DNA from: an uncultured Prevotella sp.
Lineage (GTDB): Bacteria > Bacteroidota > Bacteroidia > Bacteroidales > Bacteroidaceae
Direction: 5' to 3'
DNA length: 8,547 nucleotides
NCBI GenBank assembly: GCA_937922435.1
Contig: CAKZVT010000052.1
Location: forward strand, 1-8,547
A program made the position numbers and the translations under genes. Below the pieces are notes generated by a model that did no database searches, was not told the origin of the DNA, and saw nothing but the letters and a program-made list of their open reading frames with translations. Shown in pieces: positions 1-5,784 of the stretch (the first letter of the stretch is position 1; each line of letters begins with the position of its first letter).

Positions 1-276
1 AAAAGAGTTCCCATCCTTGTATATCTTTTTGAAAATAAGTAAATTAACGCGCGGGAAATGCCGGTCAGAATGTGTGTTTACACGAATTTCACACATTTCC
101 AAATTTGCGACAGACTTTTTTAATACATCGTACAGATGTTTCTCGAAGCTGAAAATGGCCTTATGAAACAGTGATGGCACGGAAAAAATCTCCGCCTGAC
201 AAGGCGAAGCACCGTTTGAACAAGAAATATTTGTTATATACGGCTGGCATTTATCTGTGCTTTTATCACCATTCAT
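1..276 (-). CDS. Possible partial protein of unknown function, running off the left edge
   Basis: Reading the minus strand, an ATG at 276-274 opens a frame of 92 codons without a stop down to base 1, so the gene would be cut off by the window edge. An in-frame TGA lies two codons upstream (282-280), making this ATG the first available start. The second half looks protein-like, with charged and hydrophobic residues alternating (for example HKAIFSFEKHLYDVLKKSV, then IRVNTHSDRHFPRVNLLIF). The first ~30 residues are less convincing, so translation may begin further in. No Shine-Dalgarno sequence is obvious, which is common in Bacteroidetes. I recognise no domain or family. It would be divergent from mobC. 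A shorter plus-strand open frame (2-166) covers the same bases and is probably its shadow. Chance is not excluded in 276 AT-rich bases. Confidence 0.4.
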   Translation of the reverse strand, partial: MNGDKSTDKCQPYITNISCSNGASPCQAEIFSVPSLFHKAIFSFEKHLYDVLKKSVANLEMCEIRVNTHSDRHFPRVNLLIFKKIYKDGNSF

Positions 277-605
277 ACATCATATATAAGATATTTCCGA
301 ATTACAATAGCGAAAATACAAATAATGTTTCATTCCGCAATGAATTGAATGATATTATTTTGCGAAACTTTGTACACAACTCAAAACACATTTCTCACCA
401 TGTGTATACGATAAAGTTTACAAACCCGATACCAGGCACGTTCTCTATCTTGCATATGGCTCCCTGCAACATATTCTTCGCCCCTTTCTGTATTTACATT
501 TAACAATTTATATTGTTGCTATTTTGTTACTCAAACAACAATGTAAAATCATATATCGCTTACAATAAGCTAATTATATTTAGTATTTATCTTGGAGGGA
601 AAAGT
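277..605. other. AT-rich intergenic region upstream of mobC
   Basis: I see no convincing gene here. A 110-codon plus-strand frame (171-503) crosses it, but its residues (I, N, Y, H, F rich) are what AT-rich noncoding DNA gives. Just before mobC there are small inverted repeats: AACAAT/ATTGTT (502-507 and 512-517), and a perfect 7-bp pair ATTGTTG/CAACAAT (512-518 and 536-542) that shares bases with it, so the two hairpins exclude each other. I found no exact TAnnTTTG -7 box for mobC, though several near matches exist. If the minus-strand frame at the left edge is real, this gap must carry divergent promoters. Confidence 0.5.
594..599 (+). promoter_or_regulatory. Shine-Dalgarno sequence of mobC
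   Basis: GGAGGG lies six bases before the ATG at 606. It selects that start over the longer in-frame start at 513, whose extra 31 residues come from AT-rich sequence. Strong Shine-Dalgarno sites are uncommon in Bacteroidetes, so this one is informative. Confidence 0.8.
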
Positions 606-2642
606 ATGCAACAGGAAGACGATTTGAGGGCGCTGGCCAAGATAATGGAATTCGGCCGCGCTGTGAGCATTTTTATTATGGTGGCGCACGTCTACGTGTT
701 CTGCCACGAAAGCATGAGGGAATGGAACCTTGACATCGGCGTAATCGACCGCATAATACTTAACTTCAACCGCACCACGGGAATTTTCTGCAACACGCTG
801 TGGAGCAAGCTGGCCGCCGTGTTGCTGTTAGCCATATCCTGCATGGGCACAATCGGCGTGAAGGGCGAGGGCATAACGTGGCGCAAGATACTCGCCGCGC
901 TGTCCGTCGGCACGGCGTTGTTCTTCTTCAACTGGTGGCTGCTCGACCTGCGCCTGCCGCACACGGCGGTCACGGCACTGTATGTTTCCACCCTTGCCTG
1001 CGGCTATCTCGCCCTGCTCATGGCCGGCTTGTGGATGAGCCGCCTGTTCAGGCACAGGCTCATGAAGGACGTTTTCAACACCAAGAACGAGAGCTTCATG
1101 CAGGAGACGCGCCTCATGGAGAACGAGTATTCCGTCAACCTGCCCACGCGCTTCATGTACGGCGGCAGGATGAACGACGGCTGGATAAACGTGGTAAACC
1201 CCTTCCGCGCAACCATCGTGCTGGGCACGCCCGGCTCGGGCAAGTCATACGCCGTGGTGAACAACTACATCCGACAGATGATTTCAAAGGGCTTCGCCTG
1301 TTACCTGTATGACTACAAGTTCGACGACCTGTCCGTCATAGCCTACAACACGCTGCTGCGCAACATGGACAAGTACGCCGCCGCGCCGAAGTTCTACGTC
1401 ATCAACTTCGACGACCCGCGCCGCTCGCACCGCTGCAACCCCATCAATCCCGACTTCATGACCGACATCTCGGACGCTTACGAGGCGAGCTACACCATCA
1501 TGCTCAACCTCAACCGCACATGGATTGAGAAGCAGGGCGACTTCTTCGTGGAGTCGCCGATTATCCTGTTGGCGGCCATAATCTGGTACCTCAAAATATA
1601 CAAGGGCGGCATATACTGCACCTTTCCGCACGCCGTGGAGCTGCTCAACAAGCCGTATGCCGACCTGTTCGTCATCCTCACGTCGTACCCCGAACTTGAG
1701 AACTACCTCTCGCCGTTCATGGACGCATGGAAAGGCGGGGCGCAGGACCAGTTGCAGGGGCAAATAGCATCGGCGAAAATACCATTGACGCGCATGATTT
1801 CGCCGCAGCTTTACTGGGTGATGACGGGTGACGACTTCTCGCTCGACATCAACAATCCGCAGGAACCGAAAATACTTTGCGTCGGCAACAACCCCGACCG
1901 CCAGAACATCTATTCCGCCGCGCTCGGCCTTTACAACTCGCGAATAGTGAAGCTCGTGAACAAGAAAGGAAGGTTGAAGAGCGCGATAATAATCGACGAG
2001 CTGCCTACAATCTACTTCCGCGGCCTTGACAACCTCATCGCAACGGCGCGAAGCAACAAGGTGGCGGTGTGCCTCGGCTTCCAGGACTTCTCACAACTCA
2101 ACCGAGACTACGGCGAGAAAGAGTCGAAAGTAATACAGAACACCGTCGGAAACATCTTCAGCGGACAGGTGGTGGGCGAGACTGCGAAAACCCTCTCCGA
2201 GCGTTTCGGCAAAATCCTGCAACAGCGGCAGTCCGTCTCGATAAACCGCCAGGACGTGTCTACCTCGATAAACACCCAGCTCGACCAGCTCATACCGGCC
2301 TCTAAAATATCCAACCTGTCGCAAGGCACGTTCGTCGGTGCCGTTTCCGACAACATAGGCGAGAAGATAAGCCAAAAGATTTTCCACGCCGAGATCGTGG
2401 TAGATCACGCCAAGGTCGGTGCGGAGGAACGTGCCTACAAGAAAATCCCGGTAATTAACGAGTTCCGTGACAAGGACGGCAACGACATAATGGCTCAGCA
2501 AATCCAGCGCAACTACGACCGCATAAAGGCCGACGCGCAGGCCATCGTCAACGACGAGATGGAACGTATCAAAGCCGACCCGGAGCTGTGCAGGCGGTTG
2601 GGACTTGGAAACGAAAGCGTTGACAAGGAAGAACAATCGTAA
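606..2642 (+). CDS. mobC: MobC/TraG-type type IV coupling protein (conjugation ATPase)
   Basis: This 678-residue protein is a coupling protein of the VirD4/TraG group. Such proteins sit in the inner membrane as hexameric ATPases and pass the relaxase-DNA complex to the mating channel. The N-terminus carries YVFCHE (30-35), resembling the YWFCY domain found on Bacteroidales MobC proteins, and about four hydrophobic segments (near 17-33, 66-84, 94-112 and 121-146). The Walker A motif is GTPGSGKS (207-214) and the Walker B motif is AIIIDE (460-465), followed by LPTIYFRGLDNLIATARSN, typical of TraG proteins. The charged C-terminus (about 605-678) is probably cytoplasmic. Length fits the family and no key residue is missing. 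In CTnDOT-like elements mobC follows mobA and mobB; here no relaxase gene lies in the 600 bases upstream. The symbol is by family resemblance; 'traG' is also used. Confidence 0.93.
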   Translation: MQQEDDLRALAKIMEFGRAVSIFIMVAHVYVFCHESMREWNLDIGVIDRIILNFNRTTGIFCNTLWSKLAAVLLLAISCMGTIGVKGEGITWRKILAALSVGTALFFFNWWLLDLRLPHTAVTALYVSTLACGYLALLMAGLWMSRLFRHRLMKDVFNTKNESFMQETRLMENEYSVNLPTRFMYGGRMNDGWINVVNPFRATIVLGTPGSGKSYAVVNNYIRQMISKGFACYLYDYKFDDLSVIAYNTLLRNMDKYAAAPKFYVINFDDPRRSHRCNPINPDFMTDISDAYEASYTIMLNLNRTWIEKQGDFFVESPIILLAAIIWYLKIYKGGIYCTFPHAVELLNKPYADLFVILTSYPELENYLSPFMDAWKGGAQDQLQGQIASAKIPLTRMISPQLYWVMTGDDFSLDINNPQEPKILCVGNNPDRQNIYSAALGLYNSRIVKLVNKKGRLKSAIIIDELPTIYFRGLDNLIATARSNKVAVCLGFQDFSQLNRDYGEKESKVIQNTVGNIFSGQVVGETAKTLSERFGKILQQRQSVSINRQDVSTSINTQLDQLIPASKISNLSQGTFVGAVSDNIGEKISQKIFHAEIVVDHAKVGAEERAYKKIPVINEFRDKDGNDIMAQQIQRNYDRIKADAQAIVNDEMERIKADPELCRRLGLGNESVDKEEQS

Positions 2643-2929
2643 AAACGGGCTTTTATGAACTTTTTGGATGATAATCATTGCACTTTCGGCAATAATCTTT
2701 ATCTTTAGATAACATTAAGCCTATTTAGTGTTAAGCCTTTATTTGGCTATTAAACATAAATATAATTATTGTTATTATGGAAGACTTGAAAGGCTAATTC
2801 TGAATGTTTCATAGGAAAGATTACGGATTTTGACTGAAGAATTCATCTTTTATGAATCAAGAGTGAGTCATAATCTTCCACGTAGTTTAATATCTCTACA
2901 CAATAGCTTTTCATACTTAAATTTGGAAT
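2643..2929. other. AT-rich intergenic region downstream of mobC
   Basis: No gene is visible. There is no strong rho-independent terminator for mobC. The best candidate is a weak hairpin, AGCC (2734-2737) with GGCT (2745-2748), in T-rich sequence. The octamer TTAAGCCT occurs twice, at 2715-2722 and 2731-2738, 16 bases apart. A longer imperfect hairpin (2817-2877) is listed separately. Confidence 0.5.
2817..2877. repeat. Imperfect 61-nt inverted repeat
   Basis: The outer arms AAGATTA (2817-2823) and TAATCTT (2871-2877) are perfect complements. The inner arms ATTCAT (2841-2846) and ATGAAT (2852-2857) enclose a five-base loop. The sequence between them pairs only partly. It could be an RNA hairpin or a remnant of a mobile sequence; no function can be assigned. 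AT-rich DNA forms such pairs by chance fairly often. Confidence 0.35.
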
Positions 2930-2930
2930 A

Positions 2931-3003
2931 ATGTGAAATTTCACAGAAAAACGAGGCGAATTATGTGAAAAATCCGCCGTTTTAATCGTCGGATTATGTG
3001 AAA
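2931..3003 (+). promoter_or_regulatory. Three evenly spaced ATGTGAAA repeats, probable operator of the ATPase gene
   Basis: ATGTGAAA occurs at 2931-2938, 2963-2970 and 2996-3003, so start-to-start distances are 32 and 33 bases, about three DNA turns. The second and third copies share the longer ATTATGTGAAAA. The first copy is part of a perfect 14-bp palindrome, TGTGAAATTTCACA (2932-2945). Between the second and third copies, AATCCG (2971-2976) and CGGATT (2990-2995) form a further inverted repeat. The cluster ends six bases before the -7 box, so a protein bound here would meet RNA polymerase. That it is an operator is inference from spacing and position. Confidence 0.6.
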
Positions 3004-3008
3004 AGCAT

Positions 3009-3016
3009 TATCTTTG
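3009..3016 (+). promoter_or_regulatory. -7 promoter box of the ATPase gene
   Basis: TATCTTTG matches the Bacteroidetes housekeeping -7 consensus TAnnTTTG exactly. Transcription would begin a few bases downstream, near 3022-3025, leaving a leader of only about 15-18 nt before the ATG at 3040. This excludes the in-frame ATG at 2998, which would lie upstream of the promoter box. I saw no clear -33 TTTG; the third ATGTGAAA repeat occupies that neighbourhood. Confidence 0.7.
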
Positions 3017-3039
3017 CACATATAAAAATCACTGAACGC

Positions 3040-4383
3040 ATGGAGAAACTGCTAAGAAGGAAGATTGACGCTTTCCTTTTGGACTGGAAAGAAAGAAAGG
3101 ACAAGAAGCCCCTGATAGTCAAGGGGGCAAGGCAGGTCGGCAAGACACGCTCTATAGAATGGTTCGCCTACAACAATTACAAAAGCGTGGTGCAGATAAA
3201 TTTTGTCGAGCAGCCCAAGTATAAAAGCATTTTCGACAACGGGTTCGAGGTCGGCGAAATACTAAAAAACATATCGCTCCTGAATCCTGACTATGTTTTC
3301 CTTCCGCATGAAACCATCTTCTTTTTCGATGAGTTGCAGGCTTGCCCAAATTGTGCCACGGCATTGAAGTTCTTCAAGTTGGACGGACGTTTTGATGTCA
3401 TTTGCTCCGGTTCATTGATGGGTATCAACTATCGTGAAATAGAATCGAACAGCGTCGGTTACAAGGAGGATTATGAAATGCATTCGATGGACTTCGAGGA
3501 GTTTCTTTGGGCGAAAGGCTATCCTGACGGTTTCATTGAAGACATTTACGCCAATATGCTTGCAGTAAATCCGTTCAGCGGGTTGCAGATGGATGTCCTG
3601 TCGGGGCTTTTCCGTGATTATGTGACATTGGGAGGTATGCCCGAAGTTGTCAATACTTACATAAAAAACGGTAATTTCAGCGGCACACTCGCCATCCAAC
3701 GCCAGTTGCTTCTCGATTACGAGGAAGACATAACAAAGTATGCCGTCGGGATGGACAAGGCGAAGATAAAAGCAGTGTACAACCACATATCTGTATTCTT
3801 GGCCAAGGAGAACAAACGGTTCCAGGTGACGAAGATTGCCCGCAACGCCCGCAACCGCGACTACATAGGCAGCGTGGAATGGCTTGCAGATGCCGGGGTG
3901 GTGAACATCTGCTATTGCCTTGACTACCCCGAGCTTCCGTTGAAAGGGAACTATGACCCAAAACTGTACAAGATTTACTTCAAGGACACAGGGTTGCTGA
4001 TTGCGTCATTAGACGAAGAAGCCCAAGAGGACCTTAGGGCCAACAAGAACTTTGGCACATACAAGGGTGCCATTTATGAGAACATCGTGGGCGACATGCT
4101 CGTGAAGCAAGGCTACAGCCTGTATTATTACCATACGGACAAACCGTCATTGGAGATGGATTTCTTCTTGAGGGATGCGGACTCACTGATTCCCGTCGAG
4201 GTGAAAGCTACTGACGGGGCTACAGCTTCGCTCAACAACCTGCTCCGCGACGACAAATACCCTGACGTGAAATACGGCATCAAGCTCTGTAACAAGAACA
4301 TCGGCTTTAACGGAAAGATTTACACGTTCCCGTATTTCCTGACTTTTCTTCTTAAAAGGTTCATTTCAGATAACATAAAGTGA
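3040..4383 (+). CDS. AAA-family ATPase with C-terminal DUF4143 (PD-(D/E)XK-like) domain
   Basis: This 447-residue protein belongs to the AAA_14/DUF4143 ATPases, which are abundant in Bacteroidetes and of unknown cellular function. The Walker A motif is GARQVGKT (29-36), the Walker B motif FFFDELQ (94-100), and the sensor-like strand VICSGSLMG (120-128). The C-terminal part holds KIYFKDTGLL (311-320), GAIYENIVGDMLV (343-355) and a nuclease-fold signature, EMDFFL then IPVEVKA (372-390), with D374, E387 and K389 placed like the D...ExK of PD-(D/E)XK enzymes. Whether it cuts DNA cannot be judged. The start at 3040 is chosen because the next upstream ATG lies before the promoter's -7 box. It sits alone between two convergent element genes, has its own promoter and is less GC-rich than mobC and rteAB, so it looks like a separately acquired passenger. 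Confidence 0.9.
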   Translation: MEKLLRRKIDAFLLDWKERKDKKPLIVKGARQVGKTRSIEWFAYNNYKSVVQINFVEQPKYKSIFDNGFEVGEILKNISLLNPDYVFLPHETIFFFDELQACPNCATALKFFKLDGRFDVICSGSLMGINYREIESNSVGYKEDYEMHSMDFEEFLWAKGYPDGFIEDIYANMLAVNPFSGLQMDVLSGLFRDYVTLGGMPEVVNTYIKNGNFSGTLAIQRQLLLDYEEDITKYAVGMDKAKIKAVYNHISVFLAKENKRFQVTKIARNARNRDYIGSVEWLADAGVVNICYCLDYPELPLKGNYDPKLYKIYFKDTGLLIASLDEEAQEDLRANKNFGTYKGAIYENIVGDMLVKQGYSLYYYHTDKPSLEMDFFLRDADSLIPVEVKATDGATASLNNLLRDDKYPDVKYGIKLCNKNIGFNGKIYTFPYFLTFLLKRFISDNIK

Positions 4384-4397
4384 ATTAAGTGAAGAGA

Positions 4398-4462
4398 GAA
4401 AAGTGAAGAACGAATAATCCAAGTGCAATGATTGTTTAAAGCAAATGGATTCTTCACTTTTC
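4398..4462. terminator. Stem-loop between convergent genes, probable bidirectional terminator
   Basis: GAAAAGTGAAGAA (4398-4410) and TTCTTCACTTTTC (4450-4462) form a perfect 13-bp inverted repeat with a 39-base loop. On the plus strand the right arm is followed by GTTTTTC, giving a T-run; on the minus strand the sequence beyond the stem is T-rich. It lies in the 84-base gap between the ATPase stop (4383) and the rteB stop (4468). The stem is AT-rich and the loop long, so it is not a textbook terminator. Confidence 0.5.
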
Positions 4463-4467
4463 GTTTT

Positions 4468-5784
4468 TCACGTTTCAGTTCTCATCATTCCGTAAGTCCG
4501 TAGTTTCTTATATAGCGTAGGCCGGCTGCAACCGAGGAGTTCGGCAGCTCGGCTTATGTTTCCACGGCATTCATCCAATATGGCCATGATTCGTCTTTTC
4601 TCGTCTTCGTTCCCAATCATCTTCAGGCTTGAAGCAGGACAGGCGCACAATTCCCCGTCAAGGCCAAAACTCTCGGCAGAGAGCTTTCCGCCATCGGCAA
4701 GCAGCACGCCGCGTCTCACCCTGTTGGCTAGTTCCCGGATGTTGCCCGGCCACCGCCACGAAAGCAACGCCAGCTTTGCACTTTCGGTGAAGCCTACGCA
4801 GTGAAGGCGCATCTCCGCCGAATACTTATTCAGGAAGAACTCCGCCAACGAGAGGACGTCCTCCGGGCATTCCGCCAATGGCGGTTGCCTGATTTCAAAC
4901 TCGCAGAGACGGTGGTACAAGTCCTCACGGAAACTGCCATCGCTTATTGCCGAAGCCATGTCCGCGTTTGTTGCCGACACTATGCGCACGTCTGCCTTGC
5001 GTGGTTTGCGGCTACCCACCGGTACATATTCCCTTTCCTGAAGCACGCGGAGCAGCATGGCCTGCACTTCAAGCGGCATATTGCCTATCTCGTCGAGGAA
5101 CAGCGTGCCGCCCTGCGCCGCCTTGAAATACCCGTCCTTGTCACCGTCAGCCCCGGTGAACGCACCTTTCACATGGCCGAAGAACTCCGATGCGGCAAGC
5201 TCTTTCGGAACAGCGCCGCAATTCACAGCCACGAACGGCTTGTCCTTGCGCAGGCTGTGCCTGTGTATGGTACGTGCGACCGACTCCTTGCCACTGCCGT
5301 TAGGCCCGAGTATCATCACCGACCAGTCGGTGCCGGCCACGCGCTTCGCCATGTCCTCCGCAGCCAACGCCTGCGGACTGCGCCGCATTAAGAGGCTACG
5401 CTCATTGCCGAAGGCTTTACCGCCATTGCCAAGAATGTTGCCGAGCAGTTCCGCAAGGCGTTCCTCATGCACGGGTTTGGGCAGATAGTCCTCCGCACCC
5501 ATCTTCACAGCACGCACGGCGTCGGGCACAGAGGCATAGTCGGTCATCACGACGAACGGCACGCCGTGGCGTTCCGCCATGCTCCATTCCAACAGGCTCA
5601 GTCCGTCGCCTTTCGGCAGGCGGACATCTGTAAGCACCATTGAGTAGTCCTTACTCTCCATCCTACGCCTCGCCGCAGGCTCGTGCGTGACGAGGTCTGC
5701 CACGATTCCAGCCTTGCCAACCCACCGCGAAAGCACCTCGCCCAAGACTATGTTGTCCTCAACAATCAGTATTTCTCCGCTCAT
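4468..5784 (-). CDS. rteB: RteB-type sigma-54-dependent response regulator
   Basis: This 438-residue NtrC-family activator has three domains. The receiver (about 4-115) shows E9 and D10, the phosphoacceptor D53 in LTDVRLP, T81 and K103. The central AAA+ domain (about 130-360) has Walker A GPNGSGKE (160-167), the sigma-54 contact loop GAFTGA (207-212), Walker B GGTLFLDEIG (225-234), FREDLYHRL with R286, and WPGNIREL (345-352). The C-terminus (about 397-432) is a Fis-type helix-turn-helix, NISRAAELLGCSRPTLYKKL. In CTnDOT, RteB activates rteC, which starts the excision cascade; rteC is not in this window. The ATG overlaps the rteA stop as ATGA and no Shine-Dalgarno sequence is seen, so translation is probably coupled to rteA. 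Walker A has P where most relatives have E (GESG). The protein appears intact. Confidence 0.92.
   Translation of the reverse strand: MSGEILIVEDNIVLGEVLSRWVGKAGIVADLVTHEPAARRRMESKDYSMVLTDVRLPKGDGLSLLEWSMAERHGVPFVVMTDYASVPDAVRAVKMGAEDYLPKPVHEERLAELLGNILGNGGKAFGNERSLLMRRSPQALAAEDMAKRVAGTDWSVMILGPNGSGKESVARTIHRHSLRKDKPFVAVNCGAVPKELAASEFFGHVKGAFTGADGDKDGYFKAAQGGTLFLDEIGNMPLEVQAMLLRVLQEREYVPVGSRKPRKADVRIVSATNADMASAISDGSFREDLYHRLCEFEIRQPPLAECPEDVLSLAEFFLNKYSAEMRLHCVGFTESAKLALLSWRWPGNIRELANRVRRGVLLADGGKLSAESFGLDGELCACPASSLKMIGNEDEKRRIMAILDECRGNISRAAELLGCSRPTLYKKLRTYGMMRTET

Noticed and set aside
69..97. 8-bp inverted repeat AATGTGTG/CACACATT, considered as a possible oriT or operator
   Set aside because: The loop is 13 bases, no nick-site sequence is recognisable, and it lies inside the possible left-edge coding frame.
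166..190. TGGCAC as a sigma-54 -24 element that RteB could act on
   Set aside because: No TTGC follows at the required -12 spacing, and the site lies inside a possible coding frame.
171..503. A 110-codon plus-strand open frame before mobC
   Set aside because: It begins with GTG then ATG without a ribosome binding site, overlaps the more convincing minus-strand frame, and is rich in I, N, Y, H and F as expected from AT-rich noncoding DNA.
513..605. A longer mobC with 31 more residues at the N-terminus
   Set aside because: The extension is AT-rich, and GGAGGG is placed correctly for the ATG at 606, where the YWFCY-type N-terminus also begins.
2091..2678. A 195-codon minus-strand frame opposite mobC
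   Set aside because: It is antisense to the conserved C-terminal half of mobC and rich in V, L and R as expected for a shadow of GC-rich coding sequence.
2998..3039. A longer ATPase starting at 2998
   Set aside because: This start lies upstream of an exact -7 promoter box (3009-3016), so it would not be in the mRNA from that promoter.
4801..5391. A 196-codon plus-strand frame opposite rteB
   Set aside because: It is antisense to the conserved AAA+ domain of RteB, contains no recognisable motif and has no start signal.
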